Origin: an uncultured Nitrospina sp.
GTDB taxonomy: Bacteria; Nitrospinota; Nitrospinia; Nitrospinales; VA-1
NCBI GenBank assembly: GCA_950072225.1
Contig: CATMOP010000081.1
Location: 1-7,988, forward strand
DNA: 7,988 nt
Reading direction: 5' to 3'
A program made the position numbers and the translations under genes. The notes under the pieces are model-generated. The model made no database searches. It was not told the origin of the DNA and saw only the letters and a program-made list of their open reading frames with translations. Below are positions 1 through 5,402 of the stretch, piece by piece. Within the stretch, counting starts at the first letter, position 1. Every line of letters begins with the position of its first letter.

Positions 1-18
1 CTTGGCCGGGGCTAGTGG
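1..18 (-). repeat. Possible half copy (end) of the palindromic element family
   Basis: Read on the minus strand this stretch begins CCACTAG and continues with a C/G-rich run ending in GGCC. It resembles the element end CCACTAGGCGTGGGGCC at 1349-1365 with two or three bases missing. Its orientation matches the right end of the copy at 1439-1527, so the body of the element would lie to the left of the window. The stop codon of the hydrolase gene (TAG, 12-14) falls inside it. The match is short and gapped, so this is tentative. Confidence 0.3.
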
Positions 19-809
19 AGCATTTCGCTGGCGGTCCAGGCCATACTGCAATTCACCCCACCGGCAAACCCAATTTTGCTGACAACAATAATTCCAAACG
101 CCGTGGTTTCTTTGAACCACGCTATAACGGTGGGAACGATGGCTTTCGGGTCCATCCCCTGTTCGATTAACTGGTAAGCACGCAAAGCGGTCACCTGCAT
201 GGCGATGGCTTCGCCGTCACCTGTGGCGGCCACGGCCCCATCTGGCCCGGCATAGAGTCCACACCCGATGAGCGGAACATCGCCCACGCGACCGGGGATA
301 GCATCATCAATTCCGCCAGTGCTGAGCGCACAAGCGAACTGGTCCCCTGCCCGGACAACACACCCAACGGTGTCGGTGGTGGAAAAATCGGCTCCCGTGC
401 CGATGATTTGGTTCGGTGACAGGGTTTGGCATCCCTGGTTTGCAGCGAACTGGTTGGCCCCACGCCCGACCAGCATTTTGTATTCGGACTGGCTGACAAT
501 GCGCGCCACATGGATCGGGTTTTTAAATCCTTCCAATGCGGCCACGGCCCCGAACGTGCCGGAACTGTCCATGCACGAGGCGTCCATCTGCACGGTGTCG
601 TCGTTACGTTTGTGCGACCCAATTCCGGCATTGAAGCGTCCGTCATCCTCCAAAGTGGCAACGGCCTGGCAGGCCGAGTCGATGATGGGCTCGCCAGATT
701 GCAGGGACATCATGCATATTTGTCCGGCGATGGCGGTTCCATCGGCAAAAGCCGGGTCGGAGCCCGCTCCGCCATGGGTCAGCACTACAAGTTTTTTTCC
801 TTCTTCCAT
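12..809 (-). CDS. Isoaspartyl peptidase / L-asparaginase family (Ntn-hydrolase, peptidase T2)
   Basis: A 265-residue member of the plant-type asparaginase family, which hydrolyses L-asparagine and/or beta-aspartyl dipeptides after self-cleavage into alpha and beta chains. Visible motifs in order: HGGAG at 12-16, FNAGIGS at 59-65, MDAS at 75-78, the cleavage and nucleophile motif DTVG with Thr147, STGG at 163-166, GRVGD at 173-177 and TGDGE at 196-200. These match the order in E. coli IaaA. Thr147 would become the N-terminal nucleophile of the beta chain. The protein is compact: about 146 residues before the Thr, against about 178 in IaaA as I recall it. Asp before the Thr (DTVG rather than GTVG) recalls aspartylglucosaminidases, so the substrate is open. 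The ATG is preceded by GAGG about 7 bases upstream. No co-directional partner gene is visible. The stop TAG lies in a possible element end at the window edge. Confidence 0.9.
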   Translation of the reverse strand: MEEGKKLVVLTHGGAGSDPAFADGTAIAGQICMMSLQSGEPIIDSACQAVATLEDDGRFNAGIGSHKRNDDTVQMDASCMDSSGTFGAVAALEGFKNPIHVARIVSQSEYKMLVGRGANQFAANQGCQTLSPNQIIGTGADFSTTDTVGCVVRAGDQFACALSTGGIDDAIPGRVGDVPLIGCGLYAGPDGAVAATGDGEAIAMQVTALRAYQLIEQGMDPKAIVPTVIAWFKETTAFGIIVVSKIGFAGGVNCSMAWTASEMLH

Positions 810-824
810 AATTTTCCTCTATCA

Positions 825-913
825 CTAGGCGTGGAGCCGACTGGCAAAACTTTCTCTGACTATCAACGATGCTCTTGGCCTTGCGGGCCATTGCGAGGCC
901 CGGTTGTCGATCA
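825..913 (+). repeat. Palindromic intergenic element, copy A (about 89 bp)
   Basis: This fills most of the gap between the hydrolase start and the zinc-ribbon gene. It starts CTAGGCGTGGAGCCGAC; with flanking bases the block 823-841 matches 1350-1368 at 18 of 19 positions. The segment 848-894 aligns without gaps to copy C (6192-6238) at about 34 of 47 positions and to copy B (1462-1508) at about 26 of 47, counted by eye. From the left end to the GGGC core is exactly 60 bases in both A and B. It contains a perfect 6-bp hairpin, CGGGCC (884-889) with GGCCCG (897-902) around a 7-base loop. Because it lies just upstream of the hydrolase ribosome binding site, it would be part of that gene's leader. 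Confidence 0.75.
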
Positions 914-963
914 ATTATAAATGAGGTAAGCTAAAGACCAACCATAAAAACAACAGGAAACCG

Positions 964-1347
964 ATGGTCAAGTTTTGCTTACAATGCAAGAGCGCGTTCT
1001 GGGGCGGACAGTATTGCCCGATATGCCCGGGCGAGATCGAACTGCTCGATGCCGCCTTGCCCGAGAATAAAAAATATCTGGCAGAACTCAATATCGATGT
1101 GCGGCCCAAATATTATGCCCGCAGTTCCATGCTTCTTTCCTGTTTCGGATTTGTAATGGCCCTGCCGCTTGGCGCCTTTGTCTTTTTACGCGGGTTAGCC
1201 TCTTCCGGCAATGTTGAGCTATGGGCCGGTATTGGCATTGGCACCATTGTTTTTATTTCGTGGGGATGCTGGTATCTCTCTCACCGGCTCTTCGACAAAC
1301 AAATGGAAGGTGTCGAAGTGGAAGACAAAGAACCCCAGTTAGACTAA
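964..1347 (+). CDS. Small zinc-ribbon protein with two transmembrane segments, function unknown
   Basis: This 127-residue protein is not one I recognise. Its N-terminus has two cysteine pairs, Cys5-x2-Cys8 and Cys18-x2-Cys21, arranged like a zinc ribbon. A hydrophilic stretch follows, then two hydrophobic segments at about 55-76 and 86-106, and an acidic tail rich in Glu and Asp. This suggests a membrane protein with a metal-binding knuckle and both ends on the same side, probably the cytoplasm. The ATG is preceded by a weak AGGA about 6 bases upstream. A possible promoter is TTGTCG at 904-909 with TAAGCT at 927-932 (17-base spacing), which would start inside element A. The gene converges on the DUF523 gene, and an element end begins two bases after its stop. 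Conserved cysteines and sensible hydrophobic segments make it credible as a gene. Confidence 0.72.
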   Translation: MVKFCLQCKSAFWGGQYCPICPGEIELLDAALPENKKYLAELNIDVRPKYYARSSMLLSCFGFVMALPLGAFVFLRGLASSGNVELWAGIGIGTIVFISWGCWYLSHRLFDKQMEGVEVEDKEPQLD

Positions 1348-1348
1348 C

Positions 1349-1368
1349 CCACTAGGCGTGGGGCCGAC
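1349..1368 (+). repeat. Orphan end of the palindromic element family
   Basis: The block CCACTAGGCGTGGGGCCGAC starts two bases after the stop of the zinc-ribbon gene. Its last 19 bases match 823-841 (start of copy A) with a single difference, and match the reverse complement of 1511-1529 (end of copy B) at about 15 of 19. Together with the end at 1511-1530 it brackets a segment of about 180 bp with terminal inverted repeats. The sequence just after it (1369-1424) does not resemble the body of the other copies, so this looks like a truncated copy or the outer end of a composite. Confidence 0.65.
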
Positions 1369-1424
1369 ACTGCATTACCCATGAAGCTGGAAAATCCATC
1401 AAGCGCAATACGATAATAATTTCT

Positions 1425-1438
1425 CCCCTGCTGAGGGG
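1425..1438. other. Short GC hairpin between convergent genes
   Basis: CCCCT at 1425-1429 pairs perfectly with AGGGG at 1434-1438 around a 4-base loop. No clear T-run follows on either strand; the minus strand continues into AT-rich sequence. It could weakly aid termination of the DUF523 transcript, but it is not a textbook intrinsic terminator. Confidence 0.35.
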
Positions 1439-1527
1439 CTACTCGCAGGGCCAGCGAGCAATGTCTTTATCTGCTAGCAAGCGGTCTCTCGGCCCAACGG
1501 GCTATTGCTTGCTGGCTCCTCGCCTAG
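1439..1527 (+). repeat. Palindromic intergenic element, copy B, overlapping the 3' end of the DUF523 gene
   Basis: This 89-bp unit has imperfect terminal inverted repeats: 1439-1463 matches the reverse complement of 1503-1527 at 18 of 25 positions. The inner part holds a second nested pairing, GCTAGCAAGC (about 1474-1483) with GCTTGCTGGC, and GCCC/GGGC around a 3-base loop. The core CTCTCGGCCC...CGGGC.ATTGC is shared with copies A and C. The right end (to 1530, CCTAGTGG) enters the DUF523 reading frame and encodes its last residues and stop. Transcribed from either strand it could fold into a long hairpin between the convergent genes. Confidence 0.75.
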
Positions 1528-2044
1528 TGGCGGCTCGCCGGTGCTCGATGATACGGGCGATAAAGTCTTCCTTGGCTATTTCGTCCTGCAATGTCTCTTC
1601 ATCGATAACAGGGAGCGAGGGAAAGTGTTTCATCAAAGCGCCGGCGAACAATCCCTCCGTTGAACTTTTTTCTCCCGACAGTTCATGGTGCAGGGGAACA
1701 TTGCCAGGACCGCAGGAAGGGGAACGACTTTTTAAAATAAATCCGCTTATATTCGTTAAGGTTGCCAGCTTGATGGAGTTGAAGCCAACCATAGCTTCCG
1801 TCCAGTCTTTTCCCGATTCGGCACCCACCATTCGCACCACTACCCGTGGCTTGCCGATGTCAGCAACAAGCTGGACCGGTTCTCGCGGTACGCCCATTCC
1901 CAATTCCACTTCCGGACAGACCGGTACCGCTTCGAACTGTTGGCCTAACAGGTCGATCACGGTCGAGTCGCGTTTGTGCTCGCCATTATAACGGACGCTT
2001 TCGCCGAGCAGGCAACTGCTGACCCCGAGTTTTAGTTTTTTCAT
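1502..2044 (-). CDS. DUF523 family protein (TudS-like [4Fe-4S] protein)
   Basis: A 180-residue DUF523 (YbbK-type) protein. Characterised family members (TudS) are [4Fe-4S] enzymes that remove sulfur from thiouracil; that role is transferred here by family only. Three conserved cysteines, the expected cluster ligands, are visible: Cys11 in the N-terminal VSSCLLG, Cys43 in PVCPEVE, and Cys111 in SRSPSCG (106-112). GMGVPREP at 49-56 is also typical. The later segment LPVIDEETLQD...FIARI matches the usual C-terminal extension of single-domain members; there is no DUF1722 domain. The ATG lies 10 bases after the purD stop, with an AGGGCAGGGA-like ribosome site in the gap, so the two are probably co-transcribed. 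The final residues (about 172-180, ending RRGASKQ) are encoded by the palindromic element, so the native C-terminus was probably replaced. Confidence 0.9.
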   Translation of the reverse strand: MKKLKLGVSSCLLGESVRYNGEHKRDSTVIDLLGQQFEAVPVCPEVELGMGVPREPVQLVADIGKPRVVVRMVGAESGKDWTEAMVGFNSIKLATLTNISGFILKSRSPSCGPGNVPLHHELSGEKSSTEGLFAGALMKHFPSLPVIDEETLQDEIAKEDFIARIIEHRRAATRRGASKQ

Positions 2045-2054
2045 ATTCCCTGCC

Positions 2055-3326
2055 CTAATTTACCTGCCCTCGGGCACCGATGTCTTTGCGGTAATGAATT
2101 CCATCCCATTTGATTTTGCTTACCGCCTCATAGGCTTTTGCAATTGCCGAGGGGGTGTCGGGTCCGGTTGCAGTGATCCCCAATACCCGTCCACCGTTGG
2201 TGAGGACTTTGCCGCTCTCCCCTTCAGTCCCCGCATGAAAGACCACGACATCAGGCAAGGCCCCTGCCTCGTCCAACCCCGAAATCTCTTTTCCTTTTTC
2301 ATAAGATCCCGGATACCCCTTTGCCGCCATCACCACGCAGACCGAGGTTTCCGGTTTCCATTTCAAATCACATTGTTCGAGAGTTCCATCGATGCAAGCT
2401 TCAAAGAGAGGGATGATATCACTTTCCATGCGGACGAGAAGCGGTTGCGTTTCCGGGTCTCCGAAGCGAGCATTGAACTCGAGAGTTTTGGGTCCGTGTT
2501 TAGTGAGCATCAATCCGGCGTAAAGAATTCCCTGATAGGGCCTGCCTTCCGCCTTCATGGCGCGAACCAGAGGAAACATGATTTTGTCGCGCACCTTCTG
2601 GCGCATAATGTCGGTAAAAACCGGAGCCGGGGAATAGGCCCCCATGCCACCGGTATTAGGTCCTCGGTCTCCATCCAGCGCGGCTTTGTGATCCTGTGCC
2701 GAATCCATAAGAAGCACAGTATTGCCATCGGTAAATGCCAACACTGAAACTTCCTGGCCTTGCAGAAACTCCTCGATAACCACCTCGTCTCCCGCAGACC
2801 CAAACAACTTGTCTTTCATGATAGTGTCTACCGCGTGCCGACCTTCTTCTGCGTTGCGGCACAAGATGACCCCTTTGCCCGCCGCCAGCCCGCTGGCTTT
2901 GACAACAATAGGTCCGGTTTCTTTATCGATATATCTTCTGGCCTTCTCATGCGAAGTAAATATTTCGTATTCCGCTGTGGGCAGGCTGTATTTTTCCATG
3001 ATATTTTTGGAGAACGCTTTGCTCCCTTCCAGCTCTGCGGCGCGGGCACTCGGACCAAAAATCCGCAGTCCTTTTTCCTGAAAGCGGTCGACGATTCCCA
3101 TTACAAGGGGTTGCTCCGGTCCCACCACGGTGAGTCCGATTTCATTTTCCTGAGCAAACTGCAAAAGTTGATCAATTTGGTCTGCGGGAATAGAAACATT
3201 TTTGGCGATTACCGCAGTACCGGCATTGCCTGGCGCACAGAACACCTGCGTCACTTTCGGGCTTTGGGTAATTTTCCAGGCCAGAGCGTGCTCTCTTCCT
3301 CCTCCCCCTATTACCAGTACCCGCAT
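2055..3326 (-). CDS. purD: Phosphoribosylamine-glycine ligase (GAR synthetase)
   Basis: A 423-residue, full-length PurD. It joins 5-phosphoribosylamine and glycine using ATP to give glycinamide ribonucleotide, the second step of purine synthesis, in the cytoplasm. The N-terminal domain begins with GGGGREHAL (7-14 region). The ATP-grasp domain shows KASGLAAGKGV (143-153), the EEFLQG.EVS segment (185-194), RGPNTGGMGAYSPAP (221-235) and the metal-binding EFNARFGDPE (283-292). The C-terminal domain has TNGGRVLGITATG (376-388). Length and motif order are standard. The ATG has a good AAGGAGA ribosome site about 7 bases upstream. It is followed after 10 bases by the DUF523 gene, and is not next to purE, purH or purN here. 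A large open frame on the opposite strand is only its shadow. Confidence 0.97.
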   Translation of the reverse strand: MRVLVIGGGGREHALAWKITQSPKVTQVFCAPGNAGTAVIAKNVSIPADQIDQLLQFAQENEIGLTVVGPEQPLVMGIVDRFQEKGLRIFGPSARAAELEGSKAFSKNIMEKYSLPTAEYEIFTSHEKARRYIDKETGPIVVKASGLAAGKGVILCRNAEEGRHAVDTIMKDKLFGSAGDEVVIEEFLQGQEVSVLAFTDGNTVLLMDSAQDHKAALDGDRGPNTGGMGAYSPAPVFTDIMRQKVRDKIMFPLVRAMKAEGRPYQGILYAGLMLTKHGPKTLEFNARFGDPETQPLLVRMESDIIPLFEACIDGTLEQCDLKWKPETSVCVVMAAKGYPGSYEKGKEISGLDEAGALPDVVVFHAGTEGESGKVLTNGGRVLGITATGPDTPSAIAKAYEAVSKIKWDGIHYRKDIGARGQVN

Positions 3327-3362
3327 TGTCTCTCCTTATTATCTTGGTATGATTCAAGTAAG

Positions 3363-3391
3363 AATTTATATAAAATACTCCCATGTTGCAA
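3363..3391 (-). promoter_or_regulatory. Possible purD promoter
   Basis: Read on the minus strand, TTGCAA (3386-3391) lies 17 bases before TAAATT (3363-3368), or 15 bases before TATAAA (3365-3370), in a markedly AT-rich stretch about 40 bases upstream of the purD start. The boxes are only approximate. Confidence 0.35.
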
Positions 3392-3393
3392 CC

Positions 3394-3423
3394 CTTTCAA
3401 TCCGTCAGGTGAAAGATTTTTTT
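3394..3423 (+). terminator. Terminator-like hairpin upstream of the ABC operon
   Basis: CTTTCA (3394-3399) pairs with TGAAAG (3410-3415), and inside it CC (3402-3403) pairs with GG (3408-3409) around GTCA, leaving a two-base bulge. Seven T residues follow at 3417-3423. The form is that of a plus-strand intrinsic terminator, but the outer stem is rich in A/T. It sits about 100 bases before the ATPase gene, so it could act as a leader attenuator or block antisense transcription coming out of purD. Confidence 0.4.
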
Positions 3424-3456
3424 GGGTGCCTTTAAAAATTGCCCACGGCCATGAGC

Positions 3457-3478
3457 GTACCCTTTATTTAAAGGGAAC
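3457..3478. promoter_or_regulatory. 22-base near-perfect palindrome, candidate operator of the ABC operon
   Basis: The core CCCTTTA (3460-3466), TT, TAAAGGG (3469-3475) is a perfect inverted repeat. The outer GT and AC also pair, giving 9 of 10 matched positions per arm. It ends about 16 bases before TAAAAT (3495-3500), a possible -10 box, so it would cover the -35 region of a promoter for the transporter operon. That is a usual place for a dimeric regulator to bind. No regulator gene is present in the window. Confidence 0.45.
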
Positions 3479-3526
3479 AAAAATTGCCAAAACTTAAAAT
3501 ATCTAATTATTAGAGGTCCCTTTTTA

Positions 3527-4609
3527 ATGGTCAAGCTCGATTCCATCAGCAAATCTTTTGGCGGAAAACCCGTTGTTGAAAACATCTCGCTGGAGATCGA
3601 AGCGGGCGAGCGTTTCACTCTGCTGGGAAGGAGCGGTTGCGGCAAAACCACCTTGTTACGGCTGATTGCCGGATTCGAAACTCCCGATAGCGGAACCATT
3701 GCCATTGAGGGACAGGATGTCGGCTCCCTGCCGATTGAACAAAGACCCGTTGGGCTGATCTTTCAAAATTACGCCTTGTTTCCTCACATGACCGTTTACG
3801 ATAATATCGCGGTCGGGCCCCGCATCCGCGGACATGCTGAAATCGATATCGCCAAAAACATTGATGAGCTTCTGGAGATCACCCATCTTCAGGCACTGCG
3901 CGATGCCCACCCCGGACAAATTAGCGGTGGAGAAGCACAAAGAGTGGCCCTGGCCCGAGCTGTCATCAACCGCCCAAAAATTCTTTTGTTGGACGAACCC
4001 CTCTCCGCGCTCGACCCCAGTCTGCGCCAACACCTGCGTGAAGAACTCGTCGAAATGCAGAGAGCGCTGGGCATCACATTCCTGTTTGTCACCCACCATC
4101 AGGAAGAAGCCATGGGCCTGGCCACTCGCATGGGAATCATGGACAATGGTTGCCTGCAACAGGTGGGTACGCCCTCTGAATTGTATGAAAAACCGCAGAC
4201 TACTTTCATCGCCGAATTTCTTGGTGAGGTGAACCGGCTTACCGGCAACGTGGAACAGAGAACGGGCGACCAGATCACCATTTCGTTGGGGCCCGCTGGA
4301 AACATTCAATGTGTTTCTAAAATTTCCGGGCGGGAGAACCAGAACGTGACCTGTTACGTACGACTGGAAAAATTATTTTTTGAACAACACCGATCCCAAA
4401 CCGAGCCTGTAAATACTTTACGGGGGACCCTTCGTGATATACATTTTTTTGGCAGTCATACCCGGTATCGGGTGCAACTTCCCGGCGGGCAAACCCTGAC
4501 CCTTTCATCGCAACAGCGCAAAACCCGTAGTCCGCAATATTCCATCGGCGACACAGTTCGGGTTTTATTCGCAATAACCGACACCTTTATTCCCACAGAA
4601 AATGATTAA
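3527..4609 (+). CDS. ABC transporter ATP-binding protein, PotA/FbpC/CysA-like, with C-terminal TOBE-like domain
   Basis: A 360-residue ATPase that would power import at the inner membrane. The nucleotide-binding domain is complete: Walker A GRSGCGKTT (34-42), Q-loop FQNYALFPHMTV (79-90, Gln80), signature ISGGE (132-136) where the canonical form is LSGGQ, Walker B ILLLDEP (152-158), D-loop SALD (160-163), and switch His190 in VTHHQEEA. FIAEFLGEVNRL (227-238) marks the end of this domain in the PotA/CysA/FbpC group, and about 120 further residues fit a TOBE-type regulatory region. Most relatives have THDQ where this has THHQ. GAGGT lies 9 bases before the ATG. It overlaps the next gene by 8 bases. 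ATPases of polar-amino-acid importers (GlnQ/HisP) are normally about 240-260 residues and lack the extension, so its pairing with the next two genes is unusual. Substrate cannot be read from this subunit. Confidence 0.93.
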   Translation: MVKLDSISKSFGGKPVVENISLEIEAGERFTLLGRSGCGKTTLLRLIAGFETPDSGTIAIEGQDVGSLPIEQRPVGLIFQNYALFPHMTVYDNIAVGPRIRGHAEIDIAKNIDELLEITHLQALRDAHPGQISGGEAQRVALARAVINRPKILLLDEPLSALDPSLRQHLREELVEMQRALGITFLFVTHHQEEAMGLATRMGIMDNGCLQQVGTPSELYEKPQTTFIAEFLGEVNRLTGNVEQRTGDQITISLGPAGNIQCVSKISGRENQNVTCYVRLEKLFFEQHRSQTEPVNTLRGTLRDIHFFGSHTRYRVQLPGGQTLTLSSQQRKTRSPQYSIGDTVRVLFAITDTFIPTEND

Positions 4610-5399
4610 AAAAATATTTAGCATGAACCAGTTCCTGATAACCATTTTTGCCTTAGTTTTCTTAATGGCGGGTTGCGACAACTCTCCTTCTGGAAAAACC
4701 TACCTGGTAGCGACCGATACTACCCTGGTGCCTATGTCTTTCATGAGTGTCGGCAACGATATAATCGGGTTCGAGCCCGATCTCATGCGGGCTCTTGCGA
4801 AAGAGGCCGGAATCAACATTCGCCTTATCAATGTCGAATGGGCCGGTTTATTTGGCGGGCTCATCACCAAAAAATTCGATATGGTGATCAGTTCTGTCAC
4901 CGTTCTGGAAGAACGCAAGACGCGCATGTCATTCAGCGAACCTTACCTTAAAAGCGGTTTGGCGCTGGTGGTTCGCAGAAATCAGGAGGGCATCAACTCT
5001 TTTGCAGACGCCAAAAAAAATAATTTTTTAATTGGCGCGCAGATCGGAACCACGGCTTATTTCTTTCTGGAAAAAGATCTCTCTATTCGCAAAAAGGGAT
5101 ATCAAATGTACGGGCACGCCGTGGCCGACCTCATTAACGGAGAAATTGACGCGGTATTGGGCGAAAGCACCGGAACCCTGTTCTATAAAAACAAACACAA
5201 ACCTTTATTTGAAAAAATTCAAATGGTGGGAGAAATCATGACCAATGAACATTACGCCATCGTTCTTCACAAGGAGGATACAGAACTGTTAACCCAGATC
5301 AATTCCGCCTTGCAAAAAATCCTGAAAGACGGAACAGTCGCCCGGCTCCACAAAAAATGGGACCTGGGCCAAGCCGCTCAGGTCCCAAAAGTTAACTAA
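4602..5399 (+). CDS. Lipoprotein solute-binding protein, polar amino acid type (SBP family 3)
   Basis: A 265-residue periplasmic binding protein. The signal peptide has a basic start, a hydrophobic core (about 10-22) and a lipobox LMAGC with lipidated Cys25. Asp26 follows, the residue that keeps lipoproteins in the inner membrane in enterobacteria. The mature part reads like HisJ/GlnH: GFEPDLMRALAKE (56-68), then VISSVTVLEERKTRMSFSEPY, in which Arg105 aligns with the carboxylate-binding Arg of HisJ; GAQIGTT (145-151) supplies the ligand Thr; and GEIDAVLGE (180-188) supplies Asp183 for the amino group. These point to an alpha-amino acid ligand, identity unknown. The ATG at 4602 overlaps the ATPase stop; the only upstream purines are weak, so translation is probably coupled. 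Met8 is a less likely start, since it would lose the basic residues. The permease starts three bases after the stop. Confidence 0.92.
   Translation: MIKKIFSMNQFLITIFALVFLMAGCDNSPSGKTYLVATDTTLVPMSFMSVGNDIIGFEPDLMRALAKEAGINIRLINVEWAGLFGGLITKKFDMVISSVTVLEERKTRMSFSEPYLKSGLALVVRRNQEGINSFADAKKNNFLIGAQIGTTAYFFLEKDLSIRKKGYQMYGHAVADLINGEIDAVLGESTGTLFYKNKHKPLFEKIQMVGEIMTNEHYAIVLHKEDTELLTQINSALQKILKDGTVARLHKKWDLGQAAQVPKVN
5358..5387. other. Strong hairpin at the binding-protein/permease junction
   Basis: TGGGACCTG (5358-5366) is perfectly complementary to CAGGTCCCA (5379-5387), with a smaller GGC/GCC pairing inside the 12-base loop. It lies in the last codons of the binding-protein gene, 15 bases before the permease start. 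On the plus strand no T-run follows, so it should not terminate the operon. It could stabilise the upstream mRNA and hide the permease start region. On the minus strand it is followed by ATTTTTTG, which would look like an intrinsic terminator. Confidence 0.5.
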
Positions 5400-5402
5400 A
5401 CT

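Noticed and set aside
268..828. Long plus-strand open frame opposite the hydrolase gene
   Set aside because: The minus-strand frame carries a full set of family motifs, while this one is low-complexity and has no recognisable domain. It is a shadow.
643..891. Minus-strand frame beginning with the ARKAKSIVDS peptide and running into the hydrolase gene
   Set aside because: The first part is the element's own peptide-like frame, but the rest is an out-of-frame shadow of the hydrolase. It is not a gene as drawn; the peptide is discussed as a finding.
1439..1527. Insertion sequence with a transposase
   Set aside because: The units are under 100 bp and no transposase frame exists in the window; at most they are non-autonomous elements.
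825..1530. CRISPR array or tandem repeat
   Set aside because: The units are not evenly spaced, are interrupted by genes, and have imperfect palindromic bodies rather than identical repeats with unique spacers.
2760..3497. 245-codon plus-strand open frame opposite purD
   Set aside because: It lies fully antisense to a complete, well-conserved purD and has no recognisable features or ribosome site.
3656..4309. 217-codon minus-strand open frame opposite the ATPase gene
   Set aside because: It is antisense to the conserved nucleotide-binding domain; its long open frame follows from the codon use of the real gene.
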